A DNA stretch of 64,000 nt from Roseiarcus sp963779095 (GTDB lineage Bacteria; Pseudomonadota; Alphaproteobacteria; Rhizobiales; Beijerinckiaceae), in NCBI GenBank assembly GCA_963779095.1, contig CAVZWU010000023.1, forward strand, positions 1-64,000, read 5' to 3'. A program made the position numbers and the translations under genes. Below, piece by piece: positions 10,434 to 20,454 of the stretch; position 1 is the stretch's first letter; each line of letters begins with the position of its first letter. Under the pieces are notes generated by a model. It saw only the letters and a program-made list of their open reading frames with translations, did no database searches and was not told the origin of the DNA.

Positions 10434-11397
10434 CGCATGAGGCCGTAGTCGGCAGCCGACCTCACGCGCTGGTGGAAGCGCAGCTTATCGCGATATTCGA
10501 GCGGATTCTTCGGCGCGACCTTTGCGCCCGGCGGCACGTTGAGCCAGTCGACGAGCCGGGTCAGCATGAACCGCAGCGCCGCGCCCCGCGAAAGGAGCGG
10601 CAGCGCTGCGACCTCAGCTTCGCCAAGCGGCCTCAGCCGCTCATAAGCGGAGATCATCGCCCGGCCCTTGGAGACATTGAACGCGTTGTCGGGTTCGAAA
10701 CACCAGGCGCTGAGGCAGATCGCCAGATCGTATGCGAGGGCGTCGTTACAGGCGAAATAGAAGTCGATGAGCCCGGAGAGCTCCTCGCCGAGGAAGAAGA
10801 CATTGTCGTTGAAGAGATCCGCATGGATGACGCCGCCCGGCAGATCCTTCGGCCAGTGGGTCTCAAGAAAGCCGAGCTCCGCCGCGATTTCCTCGCGCAG
10901 ATGCGGAGCGACCTCGTCCGCGCGCGCCTCCGCCGCTTCGAACAGCGGCCGCCACCCCTGGAGCGACAGGGCGTTGGCGCGCCGCAGCGGGAAATCGGCG
11001 CCGGCCAAGATGCATCCGCGCCAGCGCGGCGCCGACCTCGCCGCAATGGCGAACGTTGGGACGGCGAATCCATAGTCCGTCAAGGAATGTCACGATCGTC
11101 GCCGGGCGCCCGGCGAGTTCGCCGAGCGCCGAGCCGGCGCGATTGCGAACGGGTTGAGGACAGGTGACGCCGCGCCTCGCCAAATGCTCCATAAGCCCGA
11201 TGAAGAACGGCAGGTCCTCCGCTCTCACCCGTTTCTCATAGAGGGTGAGGATGTACTGACCGCCGGGGACGCGCATGCAGGAAGTTGGAGTTTTCGACCC
11301 CTTCGGCGATGCCCTTGAACGAAATTACCTCGCCGATGTCATAAAGCGCCAGGAAGGCGCGTAGCGCATCGTCCGAGACTTCGGTGTAGACAGCCAT
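10430..11397 (-). pseudogene. thrB: Homoserine kinase (ThrB type II), two frameshifts
   Basis: This enzyme phosphorylates homoserine in threonine synthesis and belongs to the aminoglycoside-phosphotransferase-like fold. The start ATG at 11397 gives MAVYTEVSDDALRAFLALYD and then FKGIAEGVENSN. The catalytic loop GGVIHADLFNDNVFF and the metal-binding GLIDFYFACND follow, and it ends SAADYGLMR. Near 11270 the frame changes (ENSNFLH to GGQYILTLYEKRV), and again near 11020 (ARMHL to AGADFPLRRANALSL). With both repaired it would be a full protein of about 320 residues. Because threonine synthesis normally needs it, two independent mutations here argue for sequence errors. It is coupled to rnhA. Confidence 0.88.
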
Positions 11398-11675
11398 GTC
11401 CGTCCGTTGAAAGGGCCGTCGAAGGAGAATGATGGCGGACCCGCTTAACGGCGTGTATAAGGCGCGTCAATCGCTGCCGCGTCGCAGGTCGAAGACCTTT
11501 AGCCGCACAGCAGCGGCAAGCGAACTCCGGGCTCGAGCGCGGTCCGAGCGGACCACGGCGACTGAACGCCCGTGGCCTTGACAAGCGCGTCGGGAGGAAA
11601 TCGGTTGTTTTGTCGCGCCGCCATCGGTGCTTGGCGAGCGCTAGGCGTGGCGGCGATTGGACGGGGGTCCGCTCG

Positions 11676-12995
11676 ATGCGCATTGTGATGATCGGCGCCG
11701 GCTATGTCGGGCTCGTTTCGGGAGCCTGTCTGGCCGATTTCGGCCATGAGGTCGTCTGCGTCGAGGTTGACGAAAGCAAGGTCGCAAGTCTGCGCGAGGG
11801 TCGCGTTCCGATCTATGAGCCGGGCCTGAGCGAGTTGGCGCTCGCCAACCAGGCCGCGGGCCGCCTCTCGTTCACGACCGACCTGAAAGCGGCCGGGCAC
11901 GGCGCGCAGGCGGTCTTCATCGCCGTCGGCACGCCTTCGATGGCGGAGGTCGGGTCGGCCGACATGCGCTTCGTTCACCACGCGGCTCGCGATATCGCCG
12001 AGATTATTCAAGACTTTACCGTTGTCGTGGTCAAATCGACCGTCCCCATCGGCGCGGGCGACGAGGTCGAGCGCATCATCGCCGAGCGCGTGCCCAAGAG
12101 TTCGTTCGCCGTCGTCTCCAATCCCGAATTCCTCCGCGAAGGCGCCGCGATCGAGGATTTCAAGCGGCCCGACCGAGTGGTCATCGGGGTCGAGGACGAC
12201 CGCGCGCGCGAGGTCATGGCGGAGATCTACCGGCCCATCGAACGCAATGGCGGGCGAATCGTCTATACGACGCGCCGCAGCTCAGAGATGATCAAATATG
12301 CCGCCAACGTGTTCCTGGCGATGAAGGTGACCTTCATCAACGAAATCGCCGACCTGTGCGAGCGCGTCGGCGCCGACGTTCTCGATGTCTCGGACGGCAT
12401 TGGCCTAGACGACCGCATCGGCCGCAAGTTTCTCAATCCCGGCCCAGGCTTCGGCGGTTCGTGCTTCCCGAAGGACACGCTCGCGCTGACCAAGCTCGCG
12501 GCGGAAGCCAAAGCGCCGATCCGCCTGGTCGAGACCCTGGTCGACGTCAACGACAAGCGCAAGACGGCGATGGCGCAAAAGATCGTTCGCGCCTGCGGCG
12601 GCTCGGTCGCCGGCAAACGGATCGCGGTGCTCGGCCTTACTTACAAGCCCAGAACCGACGACATGCGCGACGCGCCGAGCCTCGTCATCGTGCCTGAACT
12701 GCAAGGCGCCGGCGCGCGCGTCGTCGCCTATGATCCGGAGGGCGTGCGGACCGCGAAGCCGCTGCTTCCCGGCGTCGAGTTTGCGGACAGCGCCTACGCC
12801 TGCCTGAAGGGCGCCGATGCGGCGGTCATCGTCACCGAATGGGACGAGTTCCGCGCCCTCGACCTCGCTCGCGTCAAGGCCAGCCTCAATACGCCGATCA
12901 TCATCGACTTGCGCAACATCTATCCGATCAAAGCGATGAAAGCGCTCGGATTTCGGTACGTCTGCGTCGGCCGGGGGTTTGGCGGGGAAGGCTGA
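11676..12995 (+). CDS. ugd: UDP-glucose 6-dehydrogenase
   Basis: Ugd oxidises UDP-glucose to UDP-glucuronate with two NAD+, feeding capsule and exopolysaccharide synthesis. The product is 439 residues from ATG 11676 (MRIVMIGAGYVGLVSG, the NAD-binding Rossmann motif). The catalytic cysteine is seen in GFGGSCFPKDT, and the C-terminal domain has LGLTYKPRTDDMRDAPS. The frame is intact. It is followed after three bases by a glycosyltransferase, which suggests an operon for a surface glycan containing glucuronate or a derivative. An earlier in-frame start at 11610 is less likely because it adds an Arg-rich leader unlike the family. Confidence 0.95.
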   Translation: MRIVMIGAGYVGLVSGACLADFGHEVVCVEVDESKVASLREGRVPIYEPGLSELALANQAAGRLSFTTDLKAAGHGAQAVFIAVGTPSMAEVGSADMRFVHHAARDIAEIIQDFTVVVVKSTVPIGAGDEVERIIAERVPKSSFAVVSNPEFLREGAAIEDFKRPDRVVIGVEDDRAREVMAEIYRPIERNGGRIVYTTRRSSEMIKYAANVFLAMKVTFINEIADLCERVGADVLDVSDGIGLDDRIGRKFLNPGPGFGGSCFPKDTLALTKLAAEAKAPIRLVETLVDVNDKRKTAMAQKIVRACGGSVAGKRIAVLGLTYKPRTDDMRDAPSLVIVPELQGAGARVVAYDPEGVRTAKPLLPGVEFADSAYACLKGADAAVIVTEWDEFRALDLARVKASLNTPIIIDLRNIYPIKAMKALGFRYVCVGRGFGGEG

Positions 12996-12998
12996 CGC

Positions 12999-14318
12999 GT
13001 GATCACTTCCTTGCTGCGCACGGCGCAATCCTGGCGCGCGACGCGACGGCGTGAGCCGTTGGCGACCGAAGCCGCAAATACCGATAATCGAAGGTCGTCC
13101 ATGCCGCCGCCGCGCCAAGACCGCTCTTGCGTCATCATCGTCGAGAATTTGCCCGTTCCTTTCGATCGACGGGTCTGGCAGGAGGCTCAGGCGCTGAGCC
13201 GCGCCGGCTGGACGGTGTCGGTGATCTGCCCCGCCAACCCCGATTTTCCCAAGCGATTCGAGGTCATCGACGACATCGCGATCTACCGGCACCCGCTACC
13301 GCCCGAGGGACGCGGCGCGCTCGCCTACTTCCGCGAATATTCAGCCGCGATGTTTCATCAAATGCGGCTTCTGATCAAGGTCCACCGGGAACGGGGATTT
13401 TCGATCATCCAGGCCTGCAATCCGCCCGACCTCATCTTTTTGCCCGTCGTTCCGTTCAAGCTGATGGGCAAGCGGTTCATCTTCGATCAGCACGATGTCT
13501 CGCCCGAACTGTTCGTCGTCAAATTCGGCAACAAAGGGTTCCTCTATCGGGCGCTCCTGCTCTTCGAGCGGTTGAGTTACGCCATGGCGGACCACGTCAT
13601 CACCGCCAACGCGACCTTCAAGGACATCGCTGTCAGTCGCGGCGGCAAGGCGCCTTCGCTGGTCGAGGTCGTCTATGGAGTGCCGGATCGCAAGCGGCTC
13701 CATCGCGTCGAGCCTGAACCAGGTCTCCACGGCGGGCGCAAGTTCGTGATCGGCTATCTTGGAATCATCAACGAGCAGGACGGCGTCGAGCATCTGGTGC
13801 GTGCGGTCGACCATCTCGTCAAGGTCAGGAAGTTTCGCGACTTTCGCGCCGTCGTCGTCGGCTCCGGCCCGGCGCTCGAATTGGTCCGCGAGCTTGCGCG
13901 CTCGCTCGAGCTTCACGATTTTCTCTCATTTCCTGGCTATCTCAGCGGCAAGGCGCTGCTCGCCTATATCAGCGCGTTTGACATCGGCGTCATTCCCGAT
14001 CCGCTCAATGAAGCCAACGACCTCATGAGCATGAACAAGGTGTTCGAATATTGCGCGCTCGGGATTCCGACCGCGTGCTATCCCCTCAAGGAGACGAAGC
14101 GGCTGCTTGGCGACGCGGGGGTCTATGCGGCCTCACCTGACCCGGCGGGGCTCGCCGACGCCTGTCTCAGCCTGATGCAGAGCGATTGCTTGCGCGCGCG
14201 CTGCGCCACGGCAGCGACGAAGCTGGCGGCTGAGAACTTCCTCTGGGAGCACGAGGCGCGCAAATATGTCGCGACGTACGAGCGCGTCTTGGAGGGCGTG
14301 TCAAGCCGTCGCGGCTAG
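12999..14318 (+). CDS. Glycosyltransferase family 4
   Basis: This is a retaining GT-B glycosyltransferase that transfers a sugar from a nucleotide donor. The N-terminal acceptor domain has VIIVENLPVPFDRRVWQEA and FIFDQHDVSPELF. The C-terminal donor domain has IGYLGIINEQDGVEHLV, a VVVGSGP turn, and the E-x7-E region around DLMSMNKVFEYCALGIPT. The start is either the GTG at 12999, three bases after ugd, or the ATG at 13101 (MPPPRQDRS), where conserved sequence begins; the latter may be the true one. Placement behind ugd suggests a glucuronate-containing polysaccharide or oligosaccharide. The acceptor is unknown. Confidence 0.88.
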   Translation: MITSLLRTAQSWRATRRREPLATEAANTDNRRSSMPPPRQDRSCVIIVENLPVPFDRRVWQEAQALSRAGWTVSVICPANPDFPKRFEVIDDIAIYRHPLPPEGRGALAYFREYSAAMFHQMRLLIKVHRERGFSIIQACNPPDLIFLPVVPFKLMGKRFIFDQHDVSPELFVVKFGNKGFLYRALLLFERLSYAMADHVITANATFKDIAVSRGGKAPSLVEVVYGVPDRKRLHRVEPEPGLHGGRKFVIGYLGIINEQDGVEHLVRAVDHLVKVRKFRDFRAVVVGSGPALELVRELARSLELHDFLSFPGYLSGKALLAYISAFDIGVIPDPLNEANDLMSMNKVFEYCALGIPTACYPLKETKRLLGDAGVYAASPDPAGLADACLSLMQSDCLRARCATAATKLAAENFLWEHEARKYVATYERVLEGVSSRRG

Positions 14319-14333
14319 AGCGGCCCCGGTCGG

Positions 14334-15611
14334 TCAACGAACTCGTTTGATAAATTCCGCCGTCATCTGGTTGACTGTCCTTCCGTCCCTCTCGTGAACG
14401 AGACCGCGACGCGAGCCCGCGAAGAAGTGTTGCTGGAACATCTTCACCGCCACCCTCGTCTCATAGCCGTAGTGGCCGTCCACCGGCACCACATAGCCGA
14501 TGTCGCGCAAGTCGGTCTGAAGCTCGGTGATCGGCGCGCCGGTGACGGTCGGCGCCGCGGGCTGAGCGGGCGGCGCGCCGGCAGCCGGCGGGGGCGCGGG
14601 ATTGGGCCAATGGACGTCGCCCCATTTTCGCGACTTGTCGGAGTCTCCCGCAATGAGCGCATTGTGGGGCGCGACCGCGAGGCGGAAGAAACCGCCGTAC
14701 ATATCGAGGTTCGCCGCTCCTCCGCGAGGAAGCAAACCGAGTCCTGAGCTTTCCAGCACGGGCCAGTCAAAGTCGAGGCCCGGACAGTCCCGGCCGGCCA
14801 GCCAGTTGTGATTGTCCTCCAACAGCACGTCCATGTGGCCGACGACGCCGTCCGCGGGAATGCTTGGATAGGCCGCTCGTAAGCGACCGATCAGATCGAC
14901 CAGACAGTCGATCTGCTTGGGCGGGAACGGTGTGCCTGTCTTGTGCGACAGCTCGATGCCGATGGAATAGTGATTGACCTCCTTCTTGCCCCTCCAGGAG
15001 GTGTTCTTCCCTGCCTGCCAGGAGCGCCCCGTATCCTGCACGACCTTGACCGCCTGTGGGGCCGCCTCGGGGCTGATCACGTAGTGGGCGCTGGTGCCGT
15101 CCGGCCGGGTCTCGGTAAAATACCGGAGCGTCGCTCCGATGTCGGCTGCGGCTTCAGTCTGATGCACGACGATGAGCGTGATGTCGGTCGCAGCGCGGTC
15201 ATTCTCATTTTGATAGGGGGAGCGATAATAAACAGGCTGCAACTGGACGCGAACCGGATTGACGCCCGCTAAAACGGCGCCGTTCAGCGCCTGGGCGGCC
15301 GGTAGAGTTACGGTCGTGATTTTGCCCTTGCTGACAGTGACGTTCACGTTCAGCGAGCGGTACATCCGCGTGACCGCCTTACCCAGCCCCTCGGCCACGG
15401 CCGGCCCCACGGGGTCCGCGCTCGTCTGATCGGGGACGATGTTCATCACGTGATTGCCGTCGGACAGGGTCTCGGTCGCGACCACCACCTGTCCGTTCGC
15501 GTGAGTCCTAGGCGACTTGGCATCGATCGCCGCCCCATCGAAGACGACTGCAGCGCGGGCGACGTTGTCCGAGTTGATGTAACGATTGACGATATGAATG
15601 GTGGCCGGCAT
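14334..15611 (-). CDS. N-acetylmuramoyl-L-alanine amidase with C-terminal peptidoglycan-binding domain
   Basis: This is a zinc amidase that cleaves the peptide stem from muramic acid, with roles in wall recycling or lysis. Of 425 residues, the first about 110 form an unidentified N-terminal domain with no signal peptide visible. An amidase_2 domain spans about 135-275: the metal His in LIVVHQTEAAA, the HYSIGIELSH core, and GVVGHMDV with the second His. A Pro/Ala linker near 345-360 leads to a PG_binding_1 domain (LQTDLRDIGYVVPVDGHYGYET). It follows the SDR gene by 60 bp on the same strand. How it reaches the periplasm is unclear. A phage-endolysin-like origin is possible. Confidence 0.85.
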   Translation of the reverse strand: MPATIHIVNRYINSDNVARAAVVFDGAAIDAKSPRTHANGQVVVATETLSDGNHVMNIVPDQTSADPVGPAVAEGLGKAVTRMYRSLNVNVTVSKGKITTVTLPAAQALNGAVLAGVNPVRVQLQPVYYRSPYQNENDRAATDITLIVVHQTEAAADIGATLRYFTETRPDGTSAHYVISPEAAPQAVKVVQDTGRSWQAGKNTSWRGKKEVNHYSIGIELSHKTGTPFPPKQIDCLVDLIGRLRAAYPSIPADGVVGHMDVLLEDNHNWLAGRDCPGLDFDWPVLESSGLGLLPRGGAANLDMYGGFFRLAVAPHNALIAGDSDKSRKWGDVHWPNPAPPPAAGAPPAQPAAPTVTGAPITELQTDLRDIGYVVPVDGHYGYETRVAVKMFQQHFFAGSRRGLVHERDGRTVNQMTAEFIKRVR

Positions 15612-15671
15612 CGTTCAACCTCGTCTCGTTGACGGCGTCCCCTTCACCGAGGCCTTGGCGGTTCGGTCCCG

Positions 15672-16435
15672 CTAGAACTGCACGCCCCGGGTCAGGGCAC
15701 CGTCGATCACCAGGTTGGTCCCCGTCGTGAAACTCGAGGCGGGGCTGGCGAGAAAGACGATGCCGCGTCCGATTTCCTCTGGCTTGGCCATCCGCCCGGT
15801 CGGGTTGAGGGAGAGCGCATAGTTGAAGAGGTCGGGCATGTTCTTTTCCGCGCTCTGCCAGAAGCCGCCGTCGAAATAGGTGTTGCCGGGCGAGACCGAA
15901 TTCACCCGGATCATCTTCGGCGCGTGCTGATAGGCGAGTTTCTGCGCGTAATGAATGAGCGCCGCCTTCATCGCGCCATAGGCCGGACCGGTGAAATCGA
16001 CCTCGCGTCCCGACACCGACGAGACGATGACGATCGAGGGATGGCTTCGACTTTTCGAGGAAGGGCAGGGCGGCGGTGACCGCATGCACGGTGTGCATCA
16101 TGTCGACGTCGAACGATTGGCTCCAGGATTCCTCGACGTCCTGCGCGGCGAGCGCGGAGACGTTGGCGACCAGAATGTCGATTCCGCCGAGCGCCGCCGC
16201 GCTGTCGGCGATGAATTTCGCGAGCGCGGCCTTGTCGGCCACGTCGATCGCGGCGCCGAACGCGTCCACGCCTTTCGCCTTCAGGTGCCTTGACCGCGGC
16301 CTTCACCTCGTCCGGGTTACGGGCGCAGATCGCGACGCTCGCGCCCTCGTCAGCGAAAAGATCCGCAGCCGCCCGCCCGATGCCCTTGGTGCCGCCGGTC
16401 ACGACCGCCCGCAGGCCCTTCAATCCGAGATCCAT
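15672..16435 (-). pseudogene. Short-chain dehydrogenase/reductase, two frameshifts
   Basis: This is an NAD(P)-dependent oxidoreductase of the SDR family, substrate unknown. TGGTKGIGRAAADLF gives the cofactor-binding motif; ILVANVSA, the IVSSVSGREVDF strand with its Ser, and YGAMKAALIHYAQKLA (YxxxK) give the catalytic residues. The C-terminus is typical (GTNLVIDGALTRGVQF). Two breaks are each explained by one extra C. Near 16285 the minus strand reads GCACCTGAAGG where GCACTGAAGG continues the frame. Near 16040 it reads AAGCCATCCC where AAGCATCCC does. It lies 10 bp behind the formamidase gene and is probably co-transcribed with it. Confidence 0.85.
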
Positions 16436-16445
16436 GCTCCCCTCC

Positions 16446-17447
16446 TTAAAGTTCGTTTGGCGGCAGATAGTCTTTTAGTATCGAGGCGCCCAACGTGTAC
16501 TTCGGATCGACCATGTTGCCGACGCGCATTCTGCCCGCCTGCGTTAGCAGGAAATAGGCTTCGAGCTCGTCGAAACCGTAATCGGCTGCGAGCCAGCGGA
16601 TGAGATCCCGATAGGCGATGCGCGCCGCGTCCTCCATGGGACGGGCGGAGCCGATCGTCATGATGAAGCGCTCGTTCTCGAGCCGCGGCCACATGATCGA
16701 CCACGACTTGATGAGATCGACCTGGACCGTGGTGGTCGACGGGATCTCGACGGCGACGCCGCAGAGTTCGCCGTCGCCCTGCCGGCCGTGGCAGTCGCCG
16801 AGAAAGAGACTGGCCCCTTTCGTTTGCACCGGGAAATAGGCGATCGCGCCTGGGGCGACGTCGGGCAGGTCCATATTGCCGCCCCAGTAATCCGGCTGTA
16901 GCGACAGAACCGCTTCGATCTGAGGGCTGACGCCGAGCGTTCCGATGAACGGCTCGAACGGCAGGGTGATCCTGTCGTTGAAGCGCACGCCGCTTTCGCT
17001 CACGTGGTATTTCATGACGCGCTCGGGCAGGGGCGCATTGAGCATCGGCGTGCCGGAGTTGCCGACAAGGCCGCCGAATTCAGGGATGAGGGCTGAAGTT
17101 CCGACCGGCTGCGGCCCGCGCGGAACGATTCTTTCGATGCGCACGCACAGGACATCGCCCTTTTCGGCGCCTTCGACCGCGATCGGCCCGTTCTGCGGAT
17201 TGACGAACGGGAACTTGAGCTTCTCCGACGGCTTGTCGTTGACAGTCTTTATCGCGCCGCCGAAAGCGTCGAGCGTCTCGGCGACGACGACATCGCCCGG
17301 CGCTATCGTCAGCACCGGCGCGGCGTAGGGCCCGTACACATACTGATACGAGCCTTGTTTGGCCTCCGTCAGCTGATGCGTCTTGCCGCCGCCGCCGCCC
17401 GCGACCCCGCGGCGAGCCATGTACGAGGAGGAAAACCAGTCCGACAT
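16446..17447 (-). CDS. Acetamidase/formamidase family protein
   Basis: This is an amide hydrolase of the FmdA/AmdA family, releasing ammonia from formamide, acetamide or related short amides. The product is 333 residues, intact. Family marks are the APGDVVVAETLDAFGG segment, a long beta-rich core with GPIAVEGAEKGDVLCVRI, GNSGTPMLNAPL, and FLGDCHGRQGDGELCG, which carries likely metal or catalytic residues (Asp, His, Gln-Gly-Asp-Gly-Glu). It precedes the SDR gene and a wall amidase on the same strand. A nitrogen-scavenging role is likely, though the true substrate cannot be read from sequence. Confidence 0.9.
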   Translation of the reverse strand: MSDWFSSSYMARRGVAGGGGGKTHQLTEAKQGSYQYVYGPYAAPVLTIAPGDVVVAETLDAFGGAIKTVNDKPSEKLKFPFVNPQNGPIAVEGAEKGDVLCVRIERIVPRGPQPVGTSALIPEFGGLVGNSGTPMLNAPLPERVMKYHVSESGVRFNDRITLPFEPFIGTLGVSPQIEAVLSLQPDYWGGNMDLPDVAPGAIAYFPVQTKGASLFLGDCHGRQGDGELCGVAVEIPSTTTVQVDLIKSWSIMWPRLENERFIMTIGSARPMEDAARIAYRDLIRWLAADYGFDELEAYFLLTQAGRMRVGNMVDPKYTLGASILKDYLPPNEL

Positions 17448-17609
17448 CCTATGCCTCCCAAGCGCGCGAGCGGCGCGACCTTATCGAGAAGGCAGGGGGC
17501 GCATCAATGGCCTGCTCATCGCCTGCGCTAGCCCCGTGACTTGGATCGCCTCGTCGGCGTCCAACTGTTGGAGCCGTGACCGCAAGCCGGCCCCGGGCAA
17601 TCGCCATTT

Positions 17610-18623
17610 TCATCCCCAGACAAGAAACAGGCCGATGTCGCCCAGGACCCCGTCGGGAAAGTCCATAACCCGCGCCGCAAGATGGAAACCCTGCGGCTTC
17701 AGGTCGCGGCTCCATCGCAGATAGACCTCCGCGGCCTCGCCACGCAATGTCGCTGGCCAGTCTGGGTCAGGCGCATTGATGGCGCGGCCGCCATCGCTGC
17801 ACAGCTGACTTGGGAAGCGCAAGAGCTGGAATTCCTCCTGCCCGTGCTCGGCCGCGGCGCGCGCTGCGTGAATGAGATTGCGCCAGCTTTCCTCGGATAT
17901 ATGCTTGCCGATCAACTCCGCCGCCTTCTGCTCCTGCCGCGCCTCCGCGCTGTGACGCAGTTCCTCGCGGCGACGCGCTTCGTTGCTCTCGAAGTCCAGG
18001 ACCAGCCGGCGGAAATCCGCGGCTGCGGAAGAAGGTTCGTCGGGCTGACGTGTCGGCGCGACATGCGGTTCGGTCTCATGGCGTGGACGTTCGAAATGCC
18101 ACTTGAGCGGCGCCAGCGCGTCTCCCAGAGCCCGCGCGACAACCCCTTCCTTGGGTTTGACATCGTGATGGCGCTCTTCCTTCGCAAGCCAGCGCAGCAG
18201 ATTCTCGCGGCTGACGATTCCGACCACTTGCCCGTTCCGCACCACGGGCACGCGCTTGATCCGGTAGGCGAGGAGCAGGCGCGCGATCTCGTGGGTGTCG
18301 GTATCCTCGCTGACCGTGATGACCGGCTTCGACATGACGTCGCTCGCGACGCGTTCGGGCCGACGTAGCCCGGCAAGGAAATCATGGCCAAGCGATTCGC
18401 CTTCCGCCAGCAACGCAAGCCACCACTCGCGCTGCGGGTTGGGTTCAGTCTCGTCACGGCCAATGAGGTCGCCCTCGCTGACCATGCCGACGGGCGCGCC
18501 GCCCGTGCCGAGGATCGGAACCGCGCTGATATGGTTTTTGAGCAGAAGTCGAGCGATATCCCGAACCGGCATGTCCTCGGTCGCCGAGATAACGGGGTTC
18601 GTCATCACCTCCTGCGCTTTCAT
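17610..18623 (-). CDS. CBS-domain protein with C-terminal extension
   Basis: Two CBS motifs fill the first about 150 residues (MKAQEVMTNPVISATEDMP, HISAVPILGTGGAPVGMVS; then VMSKPVITVSEDTDTHEIA and RIKRVPVVRNGQVVGIVSR). A CBS pair normally senses adenine nucleotides or related ligands. The remaining about 180 residues hold a charged, probably coiled segment and a domain I do not recognise (WPATLRGEAAEVYLRW). No BON or enzyme domain is evident. The frame is intact, 337 residues, cytoplasmic. It stands just upstream of the formamidase gene on the same strand but 160 bp away, so it is probably its own unit. Confidence 0.85.
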   Translation of the reverse strand: MKAQEVMTNPVISATEDMPVRDIARLLLKNHISAVPILGTGGAPVGMVSEGDLIGRDETEPNPQREWWLALLAEGESLGHDFLAGLRRPERVASDVMSKPVITVSEDTDTHEIARLLLAYRIKRVPVVRNGQVVGIVSRENLLRWLAKEERHHDVKPKEGVVARALGDALAPLKWHFERPRHETEPHVAPTRQPDEPSSAAADFRRLVLDFESNEARRREELRHSAEARQEQKAAELIGKHISEESWRNLIHAARAAAEHGQEEFQLLRFPSQLCSDGGRAINAPDPDWPATLRGEAAEVYLRWSRDLKPQGFHLAARVMDFPDGVLGDIGLFLVWG

Positions 18624-19065
18624 AAGCGGTCACCTCACGCGCATCGGAAACTCGCGAGTAACCTGCAATGTCGAACCGGTGGTGACAAGCGCGGTGAACG
18701 GGCCGCGAAAGAGGGAGGCGGCGCCTTTGGAGAGGGATCGCGAGGACCGCGGGGCTCGAAGACTAGGCGCAGCACGGCGTGATTGACGCATGTGCTGTGG
18801 CCTTGCGCTTCGCTGCTGCCACGCTCTCGCGCGACACCCTCCGCTCAGGACCGTTCACCGTCGGGAGGGCGGAGGCAAGAGAAATTGCGGTCCGCTCATC
18901 GACGATCCCCATCCACGTCGCCACGATGCCGAATAGGCAGCGCAGAACAAACAATGAACGGCTGCCATGTTTGGCGCGTCGCCCCCGCCCTCGCCGACCT
19001 CCGTCAGGGCGCTTACCGTGCCGGATCGTACAGGTTGCCCGGCCGTTCTTTGGCGGGTTTGGCCC
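18624..19065. other. Intergenic region, nothing recognised
   Basis: This is 440 bases between the CBS gene start and the end of the diheme cytochrome gene. Short open frames exist on both strands, but none has a convincing start, composition or family resemblance. It should contain the promoter of the leftward CBS gene. No clear promoter, terminator or repeat was seen. Confidence 0.4.
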
Positions 19066-20007
19066 TCAAGGCTTCGCTGACGCGGGCGGGCCGAGCGGGG
19101 GCAGGCTCTTGAGATAGACCGCGATCGCCTGGCGGTCGGATTCGGGCAATTCGGCGAGGTTGCGCACAACGGCCGTCATGCCCGAGCCGAGAACGTCGCC
19201 TGCGGGCGTGAAGCCGCTTGTCAGCGCCTCGACGATGTCGGCGTTCGTCCAGTTCAGGAAATCGCCGCCGCGCAAGTTCGCCGACTTGCCGTGACCGTCG
19301 GGCATCGGCGCGCCGGCCAGCGCCCGGCTTTCCTCCATCGCGCCGAGGAAATTGCGCGGCGTGTGACATTCGCCGCAATGGCCGGGGCCCTCGACGAGAT
19401 ACCGGCCGCGGTTCCATTGCGCGCTTTGCTTGGGATCGGGGGGTAGGCCCGAATTGTCGAAATAGAGCAGCTTCCACAAGCCGACGGCGCGCCGGATGGA
19501 AAAGGGGAAGGGGAGCGCGTTCTTCGGCGCCCGGCCCTTGACCGCCGGCAAAGTGCGCAGAAAAGCGGCGAGATCGGCGACGTCCTTCGGCGTCATCCGC
19601 TGATAAGAGGTATACGGGAAAGCCGGGTAAAGGTGCTGGCCATCTCGGGAGACGCCCGACAGAAGCGCATTGGCGATGTCGACGGGGCGCCAGGCCCCGA
19701 TTCCGTCGACCGGATCGCTAGATATGTTCGGCGGGTAGAACGAGCCGAACGGCGTCTTAAGCTCGAGCCCGCCGCCGAGCCTCAGCGGGTCATCCTGGCC
19801 GGGCGACTTGTGGCACGACTCGCAGCCGCCGGCGAAGAAGACGAGCCGGCCCGCAGCGTCGTGGCCGGTCAGGCCAAGGGCCTGCCACTCAGCCGGCGTA
19901 AAGCGCGGGCGAGGGGCGGACAGCGCCCAAGCCGCCGCCGCGGCGCCGATCACGATAACGACCGCGAGGATGACGCCGATTCGCTTCATCCGCGCGGACG
20001 AACTCAA
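19066..20007 (-). CDS. Membrane-anchored diheme c-type cytochrome
   Basis: This is a periplasmic electron carrier with two covalent hemes. An N-terminal hydrophobic helix after MSSSARMKR serves as signal or anchor. Heme-binding CESCH and CGECH motifs lie about 150 residues apart, with candidate distal methionines in YQRMTPKD and SGMTAVVRN. At 313 residues it resembles the cytochrome subunits that receive electrons from periplasmic dehydrogenases. It follows the cytochrome c' gene by three bases and is therefore co-transcribed. A quinoprotein gene lies 1.9 kb away and could be its electron donor, an inference from proximity only. Confidence 0.88.
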   Translation of the reverse strand: MSSSARMKRIGVILAVVIVIGAAAAAWALSAPRPRFTPAEWQALGLTGHDAAGRLVFFAGGCESCHKSPGQDDPLRLGGGLELKTPFGSFYPPNISSDPVDGIGAWRPVDIANALLSGVSRDGQHLYPAFPYTSYQRMTPKDVADLAAFLRTLPAVKGRAPKNALPFPFSIRRAVGLWKLLYFDNSGLPPDPKQSAQWNRGRYLVEGPGHCGECHTPRNFLGAMEESRALAGAPMPDGHGKSANLRGGDFLNWTNADIVEALTSGFTPAGDVLGSGMTAVVRNLAELPESDRQAIAVYLKSLPPLGPPASAKP

Positions 20008-20010
20008 GCC

Positions 20011-20454
20011 TCAGCCGCTTTTGGCCTTGTAGAGTTCGTGGCAGGCGCCGCAATTCTTGAAGATGGCCGGCGCGAATTGCTTGAACGTCGCCTCATCGGT
20101 GATTCCGGCCTGTGCGGCCTGGACGTCCTTCGCGAACTTCGCAAAGCGGGCGTCGAAATCCGCCTTGTGCTCCCAGATGGCGGGCAGCGCCGCAGTGCCG
20201 CCGCCTGTCTTGCTGTTATCGGGAAAGAGCGCGGGCGATTTCGTCGCCCCGTCGTCGAGCGTCGCGAGCGATTGCTTCACCGTCGCCAGATCGAACGGAA
20301 CCTTGCCCTTCGCCATATCGAACAGCGTCTTCGCGGCGGCGCCGTCGTGTTTCATGAGCGCGCGCCGCTCGGCGATCGGATCCGTGTCGGCCAAGACGGC
20401 GGTGACGCCGCAAACCAGCGCCATTGCCACAGCTGCCAAACGTTTCATGAGCAT
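20011..20454 (-). CDS. Cytochrome c' (class II cytochrome c)
   Basis: This is an exported 147-residue four-helix-bundle cytochrome. A signal peptide covers residues 1-22 (cleavage near AVLA-DT). The single heme motif CGACH lies near the C-terminus, as in class II cytochromes (c', c556), with lysine-rich helices before it. Such proteins bind NO or act in electron transfer. Which applies here depends on the sixth ligand and cannot be decided. It is first gene of a two-gene unit with the diheme cytochrome. Confidence 0.92.
   Translation of the reverse strand: MLMKRLAAVAMALVCGVTAVLADTDPIAERRALMKHDGAAAKTLFDMAKGKVPFDLATVKQSLATLDDGATKSPALFPDNSKTGGGTAALPAIWEHKADFDARFAKFAKDVQAAQAGITDEATFKQFAPAIFKNCGACHELYKAKSG

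Noticed and set aside
18763..18954. Possible small minus-strand gene upstream of the CBS protein
   Set aside because: No ribosome site, no family resemblance and poor codon use.
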